A DNA stretch of 64,000 nt from Agelas oroides (GCA_949130485.1 OX422190.1:8811547-8875546); one strand, 5' to 3'. Numbered from the stretch's first letter, positions 38,098 to 50,656 are shown. A program made the numbers and translations. The notes: generated from the letters alone by a model not told the origin.

Positions 38098-38262
38098 CGG
38101 AAGCCATGTACGCTAATGCGATATTGGAAGCCCTACATCTTCGTGCGACCAAGCGCGGCGCGCGGGTGATTCTCTTGCGGTTACAGAAGCCATGTATGCG
38201 AATGCGATATAGGAAGCCCTACATACTTCGTGCGACCAAGCGCGGCGCGCGGGTGACGGTCG
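38098..38262 (+). repeat. 87-bp tandem duplication
   Basis: Two adjacent copies of a segment containing GAAGCCATGTA, GGAAGCCCTACAT and CGTGCGACCAAGCGCGGCGC, offset by 87 bp. The GC-rich CGGCGCGCGGGTGA stretch is identical in both. A short (AAT)n run follows at about 38,267. No function recognised. Confidence 0.85.
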
Positions 38263-38269
38263 TATGATA

Positions 38270-38778
38270 ATAATAATAATACATATATGATTTCGCCCAG
38301 TTGTATCGTCTATGTGGGGCTCGCTCAGGCTCGCCCCAATTATCTATGGTACCACATAGATATAGACAATTTTCTGTTTTCACCAGAAGTGTTACCCCAA
38401 TCTGCTTTCTACCAACTTAACACAAGTTCATGCTTTTCTCTCATAAGAGCCCCTCTCTGCTTCTGGTTAGCGGTAAGTACCGATATCAGTTACGTGAAGA
38501 AGCATTGCTCAACGCTTGACAGCGTATCATTGGCATGCATCCTTCATCGGATTTCGCAAATTTTTATTTTACTAAAATGTACAACTGACTCTTCTCTGAA
38601 ATTCTGGTTTGCTCCAGCAGTCACACTCTGGTCACGCGAAGCCTGAGAAAAACTCAGGAAATAAACTAGAAGCACGATCACCACGCATTGCTAACCGCAG
38701 AAAATAATGTTGGGGGCGTGTCTGTCAATGCGTGATTGTATGAAAAACATCTGTGACATACCTGGGCCTGCGCGCGCC
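38270..38778. other. Unassigned sequence
   Basis: A plus open frame at 38,287-38,646 has no recognisable domain and begins inside a segment shared with 35,697-35,727, so I do not call a gene. Confidence 0.4.
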
Positions 38779-39064
38779 TAGTCTCGCAAGCCACACCCTT
38801 CGCAGGAGAGAGGAAGGGTCTGGTCACGCTGCAACCATCGAGTTGTCGCCACGACAGAAACTTGTCGTGACCAATCAGATCCGTGCTCTTTGCAGATCGC
38901 ATCCGTTGTCATGGAGTACAATTACGTCACAACGTGTTTAGCGGATGTCAGCATCTTATTACCTAACCGCAATGTTCGATAATTGCGTTCCTCAACGACA
39001 ACTCGGTAGTTGCAGCGTGACCAGACCTTTCCTCTCTCTGCGAAGGGTATGGCTTGCGAGACTA
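38779..39064. mobile_element. 286-bp MITE with about 58-bp inverted repeats
   Basis: Left end TAGTCTCGCAAGCCACACCC and a right end that is its near reverse complement, with ACCAGACC/GGTCTGGT and CCTCTCT/AGAGAGG segments also paired. Flanks GCGCGCGCC and GCCTGTGCC agree at 6 of 9 positions, consistent with an old 9-bp duplication. No coding content. Confidence 0.82.
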
Positions 39065-39506
39065 GCCTGTGCCAACGTAAAATTCGCTGGTGCCCTGGTA
39101 AAAAGCTAAAGTCAAAGTTCAGGTATTAGTATGTGCGATCGTAAGTTTCATGTGGACGTGAAGCGAGCGTACAAGTAAGACAGAATGAATGGTATTTGTG
39201 ACCAAAAACGGCCTCAGAAGCAATTTCAGAGAGTAGCATTTTCATGGTGGGAGCATTCCTAGCAGATGCATGTCATGCACATACTGCGTGTGCCCATGCT
39301 GCATCCACATAACTTGCTCATCCTGGCTACGCCACTGGTTATGCCCGGTTGTAGCTACGCAACTGGACATAACATGTTTTTGCATGCAAACCACAAAGCC
39401 ATAAGTGCACTAGTCATAAGTGTACAGTGTACATAAGTGCCATACGAAGATGGGCTTAAAAATTTTCCAATTCCTTTAACAGCAATTCTTTATTTCTTGG
39501 ACAAAT
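39065..39506. other. Unique flank of second array
   Basis: No open frame or repeat of note. It ends where the first, truncated unit of the second tandem array begins near 39,507. Confidence 0.5.
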
Positions 39507-39606
39507 TGCACGGGCCCAGCCTGACTATGTGGTATCCTAGCAATGACGATGTGCTTTAGTTAGAATGGATGCATTTGAACGGCGAGTTAGTCGGCTGGTA
39601 CTTTGT

Positions 39607-39919
39607 TAGTCTTGTGCCAAGACCCCACCTACGAAGAGAGGGTCTGGTGACATTTGGCTGATTCCTCGGACTTGTCATAGCTTGCTGTATGCATTAATTG
39701 TTCAACTCATTTAATACATGCCAAACAAGGGCTGTGTCATCGTGCTGAAGTAGCCAAGGATTTCAAGTGTTGCACTACAAATTGTGTTTTCTGCAATGTG
39801 ATTGGTGGAGGGAAATTTAACTCAAGAAAGTAATCAATGTTAATGAAGCCCGAGGAATTGATCAAATATCACCAGAACCTCACCTCTTGTGGGTGGGGTC
39901 CGTGCAGGGCATGAGACTA
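39607..39919. mobile_element. 313-bp MITE in the leftmost array unit
   Basis: Begins TAGTCTTGTGCCAAGACCCC and ends with GGGCATGAGACTA, with inverted similarity over about 50 bp (ACCCCACCTACGAAGAGAGG pairing with the CCTCACCTCTTGTGGGTGGG segment). Flanks GTACTTTGT and GTGCTTTGA agree at 7 of 9 positions. All inner units instead carry only the first 16 bp of this element fused to AATTAAGGGTATAG, an internal-deletion scar. Confidence 0.82.
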
Positions 39920-40126
39920 GTGCTTTGAGCGAGAAGGGTATAGTCTAAGTCTCATAACTGCTTGTATCATGACTGAAACTGAAACTAAATGGGTACATTG
40001 TTACATTACCTCAATCTCCTACCACCCAACTCAACTAATATGTTTCCGGTACATGTACGTATGAGGAATGATTATAAAATTTCCTCACCCAATCACATGA
40101 TCCCTCTCCATTCTTTTTTCCCAAAG

Positions 40127-40385
40127 ACTGTTTCATCGGGACCTGCTCCACAGCAAGATCCGTTTCTTAGACAACCTCTTATTCCCAGATCGCCACCCGT
40201 AAGCACTACAAATTAAGTATATTTAAAGCATGTATGATGACTGGTGTGATCACATGCATTACTTTAGGATCATTGTAAGAGCTGGTGTGTGACTGGAATA
40301 ACTGTTTTTAACATCCAGTTGATATATATTTCTACAGCAGTATTTTGCTATTCCTGTGCCATATGGTATCACACGGGCCCAGTGA
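40127..40385 (+). CDS. Representative exon pair in an A unit (proline-rich)
   Basis: Exon candidate 1 (40,127-40,198) follows a strong acceptor (polypyrimidine run ending TTTTTTCCCAAAG) and encodes TVSSGPAPQQDPFLRQPLIP then RSPP before a GTAAGC donor. After 139 bp an acceptor (ATTTCTACAG) precedes exon candidate 2 (40,338-40,385), encoding QYFAIPVPYGITRAQ and a TGA. Both are phase 0. The same pair recurs in the other units with in-frame length changes only, for example at 44,933-45,010 plus 45,154-45,201. In B units an 18-bp deletion creates a TAG, but that TTTAG can itself serve as the acceptor and restores phase 0 (QVPDPFRRRPVIPTLPP, 40,771-40,821). An upstream ATG (ACTGAAATTGAAACTAAATG, at about 39,970) could start the reading frame. 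Function unknown; this is inference from splice signals. Confidence 0.35.
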
Positions 40386-43300
40386 CTATGTGGTATCCTA
40401 GCAATGACAATGTGCTTTAGTTAGAATGGATGGATGCACTTGAACGGCGAGTTAGTCGGCTGGTACTTTGTTGGTCTTGTGCCAAGAATTAAGGGTATAG
40501 TCTAAGTCTCATAACTGCTTGTATCATGACTGAAATTGAAACTAAATAGGTACATTGTTACATTACCTCAATCTTCTGCCACCCAACTCAACTAATATGC
40601 TTCTGGTGGGTATGTCATGTCTGTCGACATGATGTAGTTACAGGGTGATGGAGTTACAGTATACAAATCTGTTACTGCCAGTGGTACATGTACGTATGAG
40701 GAATCATTATAAAATTTCCTCACCCAATCACATGATCCCTCTCCGTTCTTTTTTCCCAAGGACTGTTTAGCAAGTTCCAGACCCGTTTCGTAGACGACCT
40801 GTTATTCCCACATTGCCACCCGTAAGCACTACAAATTAAGTATATTTAAAGCATGTATGATGACTGGTGTGATCACATGCACTACGTTAGGATCATTGTA
40901 AAAGCTGGTGTGTGACTGGAATAACTGTTTTTAACATCCAGTTGATATATATATATTTCTACAGCAGTATTTTGCTATTCCTGTGCCATATGGTATCACA
41001 CGGGCCCAGTGACTATGTGGTATCCTAGCAATGACAATGTGCTTTAGTTAGAATGGATGGATGCACTTGAACGGCGAGTTAGTCGGCTGGTACTTTGTTA
41101 GTCTTGTGCCAAGAATTAAGGGTATAGTCTAAGTCTCATAACTGCTTGTATCATGACTGAAACTGAAACTAAATGGGTACATTGTTACATTACCTCAATC
41201 TCCTACCACCCAACTCAACTAATATGTTTCCGGTACATGTACGTATGAGGAATGATTATAAAATTTCCTCACCCAATCACATGATCCCTCTCCATTCTTT
41301 TTTCCCAAAGACTGTTTCATCGGGACCTGCTCCACAGCAAGATCCGTTTCTTAGACAACCTCTTATTCCCAGATCGCCACCCGTAAGCACTACAAATTAA
41401 GTATATTTAAAGCATGTATGATGACTGGTGTGATCACATGCATTACTTTAGGATCATTGTAAGAGCTGGTGTGTGACTGGAATAACTGTTTTTAACATCC
41501 AGTTGATATATATTTCTACAGCAGTATTTTGCTATTCCTGTGCCATATGGTATCACACGGGCCCAGTGACTATGTGGTATCCTAGCAATGAGAATGTGCT
41601 TTAGTTAGAATGGATGGATGCACTTGAACGGCGAGTTAGTCGGCTGGTACTTTGTTGGTCTTGTGCCAAGAATTAAGGGTATAGTCTAAGTCTCATAACT
41701 GCTTGTATCATGACTGAAATTGAAACTAAATAGGTACATTGTTACATTACCTCAATCTTCTGCCACCCAACTCAACTAATATGCTTCTGGTGGGTATGTC
41801 ATGTCTGTCGACATGATGTAGTTACAGGGTGATGGAGTTACAGTATACAAATCTGTTACTGCCAGTGGTACATGTACGTATGAGGAATCATTATAAAATT
41901 TCCTCACCCAATCACATGATCCCTCTCCGTTCTTTTTTCCCAAGGACTGTTTAGCAAGTTCCAGACCCGTTTCGTAGACGACCTGTTATTCCCACATTGC
42001 CACCCGTAAGCACTACAAATTAAGTATATTTAAAGCATGTATGATGACTGGTGTGATCACATGCACTACGTTAGGATCATTGTAAAAGCTGGTGTGTGAC
42101 TGGAATAACTGTTTTTAACATCCAGTTGATATATATATATTTCTACAGCAGTATTTTGCTATTCCTGTGCCATATGGTATCACACGGGCCCAGTGACTAT
42201 GTGGTATCCTAGCAATGACAATGTGCTTTAGTTAGAATGGATGGATGCACTTGAACGGCGAGTTAGTCGGCTGGTACTTTGTTAGTCTTGTGCCAAGAAT
42301 TAAGGGTATAGTCTAAGTCTCATAACTGCTTGTATCATGACTGAAATTGAAACTAAATAGGTACATTGTTACATTACCTCAATCTTCTGCCACCCAACTC
42401 AACTAATATGCTTCTGGTGGGTATATCATGTCTGTCGACATGATGTAGTTACAGGGTGATGGAGTTACAGTATACAAATCTGTTACTGCCAGTGGTACAT
42501 GTACGTATGAGGAATGATTATAAAATTTCCTCACCCAATCACATGATCCCTCTCCGTTCTTTTTTCCCAAGGACTGTTTAGCAAGTTCCAGACCCGTTTC
42601 GTAGACGACCTGTTATTCCCACATTGCCACCCGTAAGCACTACAAATTAAGTATATTTAAAGCATGTATGATGACTGGTGTGATCACATGCACTACATTA
42701 GGATCATTGTAAAAGCTGGTGTGTGACTGGAATAACTGTTTTTAACATCCAGTTGATATATATATATTTCTACAGCAGTATTTTGCTATTCCTGTGCCAT
42801 ATGGTATCACACAGGCCCAGTGACTATGTGGTATCCTAGCAATGACGATGTGCTTTAGTTAGAATGGATGGATGCATTTGAACGGCGAGTTAGTCGGCTG
42901 GTACTTTGTTAGTCTTGTGCCAAGAATTAAGGGTATAGTCTAAGTCTCACAACTGCTTGTATCATGACTGAAATAGAAACTAAATGGGTACATTGTTACA
43001 TTACCTCAATCTTCTGCCACCCAACTCAACTAATATGTTTCCGGTACATGTACGTATGAGGAATGATTATAAAATTTCCTCACCCAATCACATGATCCCT
43101 CTCCATTCTTTTTTCCCAAAGACTGTTTCATCGGGACCTGCTCCACAGCAAGATCCGTTTCTTAGACAACCTCTTATTCCCAGATCGCCACCCGTAAGCA
43201 CTACAAATTAAGTATATTTAAAGCATGTATGATGACTGGTGTGATCACATGCATTACTTTAGGATCATTGTAAGAGCTGGTGTGTGACTGGAATAACTGT

Positions 43301-46300
43301 TTTTAACATCCAGTTGATATATATTTCTACAGCAGTATTTTGCTATTCCTGTGCCATATGGTATCACACGGGCCCAGTGACTATGTGGTATCCTAGCAAT
43401 GACAATGTGCTTTAGTTAGAATGGATGGATGCACTTGAACGGCGAGTTAGTCGGCTGGTACTTTGTTGGTCTTGTGCCAAGAATTAAGGGTATAGTCTAA
43501 GTCTCATAACTGCTTGTATCATGACTGAAATTGAAACTAAATAGGTACATTGTTACATTACCTCAATCTTCTGCCACCCAACTCAACTAATATGCTTCTG
43601 GTGGGTATATCATGTCTGTCGACATGATGTAGTTACAGGGTGATGGAGTTACAGTATACAAATCTGTTACTGCCAGTGGTACATGTACGTATGAGGAATC
43701 ATTATAAAATTTCCTCACCCAATCACATGATCCCTCTCCGTTCTTTTTTCCCAAGGACTGTTTAGCAAGTTCCAGACCCGTTTCGTAGACGACCTGTTAT
43801 TCCCACATTGCCACCCGTAAGCACTACAAATTAAGTATATTTAAAGCATGTATGATGACTGGTGTGATCACATGCACTACGTTAGGATCATTGTAAAAGC
43901 TGGTGTGTGACTGGAATAACTGTTTTTAACATCCAGTTGATATATATATATTTCTACAGCAGTATTTTGCTATTCCTGTGCCATATGGTATCACACGGGC
44001 CCAGTGACTATGTGGTATCCTAGCAATGACAATGTGCTTTAGTTAGAATGGATGGATGCACTTGAACGGCGAGTTAGTCGGCTGGTACTTTGTTAGTCTT
44101 GTGCCAAGAATTAAGGGTATAGTCTAAGTCTCATAACTGCTTGTGTCATGACTGAAATTGAAACTAAATAGGTACATTGTTACATTACCTCAATCTTCTG
44201 CCACCCAACTCAACTAATATGCTTCTGGTGGGTATGTCATGTCTGTCGACATGATGTAGTTACAGGGTGATGGAGTTACAGTATACAAATCTGTTACTGC
44301 CAGTGGTACATGTACGTATGAGGAATCATTATAAAATTTCCTCACCCAATCACATGATCCCTCTCCGTTCTTTTTTCCCAAGGACTGTTTAGCAAGTTCC
44401 AGACCCGTTTCGTAGACGACCTGTTATTCCCACATTGCCACCCGTAAGCACTACAAATTAAGTATATTTAAAGCATGTATGATGACTGGTGTGATCACAT
44501 GCACTACGTTAGGATCATTGTAAAAGCTGGTGTGTGACTGGAATAACTGTTTTTAACATCCAGTTGATATATATATATTTCTACAGCAGTATTTTGCTAT
44601 TCCTGTGCCATATGGTATCACACGGGCCCAGTGACTATGTGGTATCCTAGCAATGATGATGTGCTTTAGTTAGAATGGATGGATGCATTTGAATGGCGAG
44701 TTAGTCGGCTGGTACTTTGTTAGTCTTGTGCCAAGAATTAAGGGTATAGTCTAAGTCTCACAACTGCTTGTATCATGACTGAAATTGAAACTAAATGGGT
44801 ACATTGTTACATTACCTCAATCTTCTGCCACCCAACTCAACTAATATGTTTCCGGTACATGTACGTATGAGGAATGATTATAACATTTCCTCACCCAATC
44901 ACATGATCCCTCTCCATTCTTTTTTCCCAAAGACTGTTTCATCGGGACCTGCTCCACAGCAAGATCCAGACCCGTTTCGTAGACGTCCTGTTATTCCCAC
45001 ATTGCCACCCGTAAGCACTACAAATTAAGTATATTTAAAGCATGTATGATGACTGGTGTGATCACATGCACTACGTTAGGATCATTGTAAAAGCTGGTGT
45101 GTGACTGGAATAACTGTTTTTAACATCCAGTTGATATATATATATTTCTACAGCAGTATTTTGCTATTCCTGTGCCATATGGTATCACACGGGCCCAGTG
45201 ACTATGTGGTATCCTAGCAATGACGATGTGCTTTAGTTAGAATGGATGGATGCACTTGAACGGCGAGTTAGTCGGCTGGTACTTTGTTAGTCTTGTGCCA
45301 AGAATTAAGGGTATAGTCTAAGTCTCACAACTGCTTGTATCATGACTGAAATTGAAACTAAATGGGTACATTGTTACATTACCTCAATCTCCTACCACCC
45401 ACCTCAACTAATATGTTTCCGGTACATGTACGTATGAGGAATGATTATAACATTTCCTCACCCAATCACATGATCCCTCTCTGTTCTTTTTTCCCAAGGA
45501 CTGTTTCATCTGGACCCGCTCCACAGCAAGTTCCAGACCCGTTTCGTAGACGACCTGTTATTCCCACATTGCCACCCGTAAGCACTACAAATTAAGTATA
45601 TTTAAAGCATGTATGATGACTGGTGTGATCACATGCACTACGTTAGGATCATTGTAAAAGCTGGTGTGTGACTGGAATAACTGTTTTTAACATCCAGTTG
45701 ATATATATATATTTCTACAGCAGTATTTTGCTATTCCTGTGCCATATGGTATCACACGGGCCCAGTGACTATGTGGTATCCTAGCAATGACGATGTGCTT
45801 TAGTTAGAATGGATGGATGCACTTGAACGGCGAGTTAGTCGGCTGGTACTTTGTTAGTCTTGTGCCAAGAATTAAGGGTATAGTCTAAGTCTCACAACTG
45901 CTTGTATCATGACTGAAATTGAAACTAAATGGGTACATTGTTACATTACCTCAATCTTCTGCCACCCAACTCAACTAATATGCTTCTGGTGGGTATGTCA
46001 TGTCTGTCGACATGATGTAGTTACAGGGTGATGGAGTTACAGTATACAAATCTGTTACTGCCAGTGGTACATGTACGTATGAGGAATCATTATAAAATTT
46101 CCTCACCCAATCACATGATCCCTCTCCGTTCTTTTTTCCCAAGGACTGTTTAGCAAGTTCCAGACCCGTTTCGTAGACGACCTGTTATTCCCACATTGCC
46201 ACCCGTAAGCACTACAAATTAAGTATATTTAAAGCATGTATGATGACTGGTGTGATCACATGCACTACGTTAGGATCATTGTAAAAGCTGGTGTGTGACT

Positions 46301-47194
46301 GGAATAACTGTTTTTAACATCCAGTTGATATATATATATTTCTACAGCAGTATTTTGCTATTCCTGTGCCATATGGTATCACACGGGCCCAGTGACTATG
46401 TGGCATCCTAGCAATGACGATGTGCTTTAGTTAGAATGGATGGATGCATTTGAACGGCGAGTTAGTCGGCTGGTACTTTGTTAGTCTTGTGCCAAGAATT
46501 AAGGGTATAGTCTAAGTCTCACAACTGCTTGTATCATGACTGAAATAGAAACTAAATGGTTACATTGTTACATTACCTCAATCTTCTGCCACCCAACTCA
46601 ACTAATATGTTTCCGGTACATGTACGTATGAGGAATGATTATAACATTTCCTCACCCAATCACATGATCCCTCTCCATTCTTTTTTCCCAAAGACTGTTT
46701 CATCGGGACCTGCTCCACAGCAAGATCCAGACCCGTTTCGTAGACGACCTGTTATTCCCAGATCGCCACCCGAAAGCACTACAAATTAAGTATTTGAAGC
46801 ATGAATGATGACTGGTGTGATCACATGCACTACGTTAGGATCATTGTAAAAGCTGGTGTGTGACTGGAATAACTGTTTTTAACATCCAGTTGATATATAT
46901 TTCTACCGCAGTATTTTGCTATTCCTGTGCCATATGGTATCACACGGGCCCAGTGACTATGTGGTATCCTAGCAATGACGATGTGCTTTAGTTAGAATGG
47001 ATGGATGCATTTGAACGGCGAGTTAGTCGGCTGGTACTTTGTTAGTCTTGTGCCAAGAATTAAGGGTATAGTCTAAGTCTCACAACTGCTTGTATCATGA
47101 CTGAAATTGAAACTAAATGGGTACATTGTTACATTACCTCAATCTCCTACCACCCAACTCAACTAATATGCTTCTCGTGGGTGTGGTTGGATAT

Positions 47195-47230
47195 GTAACT
47201 ACATCATGTCTGTCGACATGATGTAGTTAC
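47195..47230 (+). repeat. Perfect 16-bp-stem hairpin in one array unit
   Basis: GTAACTACATCATGTC at 47,195-47,210, loop TGTC, then the exact reverse complement at 47,215-47,230. Other B units keep only the inner part (CATGTC-TGTC-GACATG). The unit at 52,190-52,230 has an intermediate form. Confidence 0.9.
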
Positions 47231-47560
47231 AGGGTGATGGAGTTACAGTATACAAATCTGTTACTGCCAGTGGTACATGCACGTATGAGGAATGATTATA
47301 AAATTTCCTCACCCAATCACATGATCCCTCTCCATTCTTTTTTCCCAAGGACTGTTTCATCTGGACCCGCTCCACAGCAAGTTCCAGACCCGTTTCGTAG
47401 ACGACCTGTTATTCCCACATTGCCACCCGTAAGCACTACAAATTAAGTATATTTAAAGCATGTATGATGACTGGTGTGATCACATGCACTACGTTAGGAT
47501 CATTGTAAAAGCTGGTGTGTGACTGGAATAACTGCTTTTAACATCCAGTTGATATATATA

Positions 47561-48633
47561 AAGTCACAAAAAAGTTTTCTCAATGAAAACAAGCACATGT
47601 AGGGATGGAACCCTCAAAAACCAACCAAACAAGATAGGAACAACACCACAATACTTTTACACCATCCCTACATCTTGTGCCATTTTGCCGACTATGCATT
47701 GTGTTTGTTACTTGTGTGCACAGAAGGGTTGTCTTGGGCATGGAAGCCTGTGGAACGAGCAGTACTGGGTGTGTAGTGCACGTTGTTGTGTATGGAGAGT
47801 GCGTTGTGTTGTGGGTGGCTGTAACTTTGTTACGGTTGAGTGTGGCAGGCATGGTTAGCTAGTTTAATATGTACAAGCTGTGGGGTGCAAGATCAGTGCT
47901 GAGTCTGTGTGGCATGTTGGAGTGGGTTGCGTATGTTGTGGGCTTTTGTAGCTGCTGGGCATGGCAGGTAAGGGTTGTCTTGTAAGTGAAGGCTGTTGTG
48001 TGAGCAGTACTGGGTCGGTCCGTAGTTAACGACATGGTGGTGTGTTTGAAGGGTTTGTGGGGTAGGTAGCTAGTTGTAGGGAGAAAGGTTGTTTGTTGGT
48101 TTGTGGGTGTAGCTGGTGTGCAGTGTTGTTTTAGTTAACTATAACTTTAACTAAATATATTTTAGTATGGCCTTTTTAAAATTTAGTTAACCAAAAGTGC
48201 AACTTAAATTTCTTGCTAACTTGGGGGCTGTAACTAAAACGTCCAAGGGCGTACAAGAAGAAACCGTAACTGTACTAAAACAGAATACAGCCTGTTTTCA
48301 ACAATAAGTGTAACTAAATACCTTTTAGTAAGGGGTTTTAGAGTTTCAGTGGTTGAAACTATAACTAACTAAAAATTTTGTAAAACCGGGAAACTAGAAC
48401 TAAACTAAACCAAAAGTATTTTCTAAATAAAAACTAACTATAACTAAACTAAAAGCACAAACCCTAAAAACTTAAATTTGAAGGGTTTTGTGGTGTACGT
48501 GGTTGGCAAAATGGCACAAGATGTAGGGATGGTGTAAAAGTATTGTGGTGTTGTTCCTATCTTGTTTGGTTGGTTTTTGAGGGTTCCATCCCTACATGTG
48601 CTTGTTTTCATTGAGAAAACTTTTTTGTGACTT
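47561..48633. mobile_element. 1,073-bp element with perfect 129-bp terminal inverted repeats
   Basis: 47,561-47,689 and 48,505-48,633 are exact reverse complements as read, starting AAGTCACAAAAAAGTTTTCT. The interior is G/T-rich and includes a partial self-duplication (GAGCAGTACTGGGT at about 47,757 and 48,003) and a reverse-orientation copy of the 19,135-19,445 repeat at 48,125-48,478. No transposase is visible. No target duplication could be defined because the left flank is array DNA and the right flank is not. Confidence 0.9.
48125..48478 (-). repeat. TTAGTTAA-rich dispersed repeat, copy 2
   Basis: Reverse-orientation counterpart of 19,135-19,445; shared features include TAACTAAATACCTTTTAGTA, a GGGGTTTTAGAGTTTC segment and many AACTAAA motifs. 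It lies in the interior of the inverted-repeat element above. Confidence 0.7.
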
Positions 48634-49380
48634 GTTTGCTTTGTTTTTTTTTTGGTTTAGGAATGGTAAGAGAGAAGTGACATGGGAGGGTAGGCCGAGG
48701 GGAAGATGCATGGTGTGTACAGTATGATAGTAGAAAGAGCTAAGAATTGTCATAAATTCAAACGCTTTGAAGTGAAATCGTCAATCCAAACATCAAACTT
48801 CGGGGGGTTTAGAAGTACAGTCCAAGCAAAGCCTCATAAAAACCAAGTGAAAAGCAGATGAGTTTAATAAGGCTTTGCATGCAAGCTTATAAATCCTGTG
48901 CTCATTTCACGTGGACTACTAATGGGTTCACCGAAAAACTCTCCATAGAGTATTGAGTCGTAAGACCCCATTACAGAACTGTTTGATGGTGAGTAGCTAT
49001 AGTCTAAATGGGTTTGAAACGAACGCATAGGGGTCTGTGGAGCTGAACAACCGCCAGTTCTGTGGCCACCTCTAGTGCAGAAGTTTGGAATGAAGCCATG
49101 CACTGTTGACTCGGTGCTACTAGAGTTTGAGTATACCAAGCTACCAATAGGCTGCCACTTGCTTCGTTGGAGGAATATGAAGACTCAGGCACAACACAAA
49201 AGGAGGATGTTAAGAAGACACCAGCCAAAGTGCTACCATCAACTCGCAGTAAACATTGTATGTGTACTATATGCATGTAAATGACTATAACAAGCAAATG
49301 TGAAAGTTGACAATAAAACTTGAAATTGAATATCAGTGGCTAGTGTTCTAAGTCATATGAAGTACTTGATGGTTAAAACA

Positions 49381-49941
49381 CTAGCTGGCATAGTACCGTC
49401 TATACCACTTGAGCTTGGCTTTTGCAGCCTTCAAATTAGTCATACGAGCTGCTGCCCTTTTTTTGTCAGGGTTCCTCCAATAACTACTATGGGAGGATAC
49501 GCGGGAAGCTGCCCTTCCATTCTCAGGGTCCTCCCAATAGCGGGTATGGGAGGATACGCGGGAAGCTGCCCTTCCTTTCTCAGGGTCCTCCCAATAACGG
49601 GTATGGGAGGATGCCCTGGAAGATGCCCTTTTGGTCTCAGGGTCCTCCCAATAACGGGTATGGGAGGGCGCCCTTTTCGTCTCAGGGTCCTTCCAATAAC
49701 AGGCATGGGAGGACACCCTTTTAGTCTCAGGGTCCTTCCAATAACATGCATGGGAGGACGCCCTTTTCGTCTCAGGGTCCTTCCAATAACAGGCATGGGA
49801 GGACGCCCGGGAAGATGCCCTGTGTTTCTCCGGATCCTTCCAGTAATTATTACGGGACGCTTGCCTTTTTTCCCCCTTTGTTTCGCAGGTAGTTCTGCTG
49901 GAACGTGGGGTAACTTGGAACACGGCACATTCTTCAGCTTC
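49381..49941 (-). CDS. YW-x-DPE repeat protein, exon or fragment
   Basis: The minus frame from after a stop at about 49,944 to a TAG at 49,381 encodes roughly 185 residues. Eight repeats of 15-19 residues start with YW[KER][DN]P[ED] and continue with [KTGN][KG]RA and a SSH[AT][CR] tail (for example YWKDPETKRASSHAC and YWEDPEKGRAASRVSSHTR), ending in a basic tail LKAAKAKLKWYRRYYAS. Similar basic x-DPE-K-R-A-S-R repeats occur, from memory, at the N-termini of large sponge and cnidarian proteins, some linked to mobile elements. No ATG lies in this frame before the repeats, so it is probably an internal exon. The other minus frame across the repeats is also open because the periods are multiples of three; I prefer this frame for its conserved aromatic, acidic and basic pattern. 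Confidence 0.5.
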   Translation of the reverse strand, partial: EAEECAVFQVTPRSSRTTCETKGEKRQASRNNYWKDPEKHRASSRASSHACYWKDPETKRASSHACYWKDPETKRVSSHACYWKDPETKRAPSHTRYWEDPETKRASSRASSHTRYWEDPEKGRAASRVSSHTRYWEDPENGRAASRVSSHSSYWRNPDKKRAAARMTNLKAAKAKLKWYRRYYAS

Positions 49942-50629
49942 TTACTCCAGGACAAAGACTGTTAGACTAGCTTCGTGGGATGGTATTGGAAGGTACACTA
50001 GTGCACTTTCTTACCGTGGGTTGCAAGTCTCTGACTCCAGCTTTGTAGGGTCTTTTGCATGCATTTTGTATTTCTTACGCAATCAAATTTTGCAAATTAA
50101 TTCATCAGACGACTCCAAACTTCTAACAACGGCCCCCTGCACATCAGATTACCATCTACAGCTGTCAGGTAGGCCTTCTAAACTTGCTGTGAAAGTTTGG
50201 TGCTTGTACTTGAAAGCTACAGGTAATTACATCATATTATCTGCTACTTTTTGCATGCAAATTCAATAGATAAGACGTTGCAAGCAGAGCATGCCTCCAA
50301 GGCATGCACAGAGAGGAACTAGAGGCAGATGAACAGCCTAACATCTAAAAGGAGCTCAATACTTGTATTTCCATGGTTTCTGTGCAGTATAACAGTTGTT
50401 ACGTGCCAAAACAGGAAGCGTTCCAAGATACACCACCTACTAATTTTTGCAACCGCAGCAATTGATCAGCTGTGCGCCCAAGATACAAAAGCAAAGTCAA
50501 GCAGCTTTTAGTAGCTTTTACTGTAGACAGATGGGCCTCCCACACAAACATTGTTTCGGACTTCGAACAAAACTTTCTTGAGCAGCAGGTACCAAAATCT
50601 AATTTCCGTTCCAAATTACCCCGCCTTAC

Positions 50630-50656
50630 CTTACTGCGCTCGTTTCTTGCGGACAT
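50630..50656 (-). CDS. Possible first coding exon of the repeat gene
   Basis: ATG at 50,656 (minus) encodes MSARNERSK and is followed at once by a consensus donor GTAAGG. It lies about 700 bp upstream of the YW-x-DPE frame in the same orientation, and its basic composition suits the same protein. I could not find a phase-compatible acceptor joining the two, so the link is speculative. Confidence 0.2.

Larger units (their letters stand above)
39507..47560 (+). repeat. Second tandem array, 560/626-bp units (left part)
   Basis: Units are recognised by CACGGGCCCAGTGACTATGT at about 40,373, 40,997, 41,557, 42,185, 42,811, 43,368, 43,996, 44,622, 45,189, 45,757, 46,384 and 46,946. Two unit types alternate: a short form A (557-568 bp, TATGTTTCCGGTACATG) and a long form B (about 626 bp, with an added GTCGACATGATG hairpin segment). 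An A-B-B trimer of 1,811 bp recurs, seen in the spacing of the A units at 41,173, 42,984 and 44,795. The array is cut at 47,560 by an insertion and resumes at 51,255. Each unit carries two exon candidates. Confidence 0.93.

Noticed and set aside
49440..49955. Alternative minus frame with PVIGRTLRRKGRPPM repeats
   Set aside because: It overlaps the YW-x-DPE frame and stays open only because the repeat periods are multiples of three; the aromatic/acidic pattern of the other frame looks protein-like.
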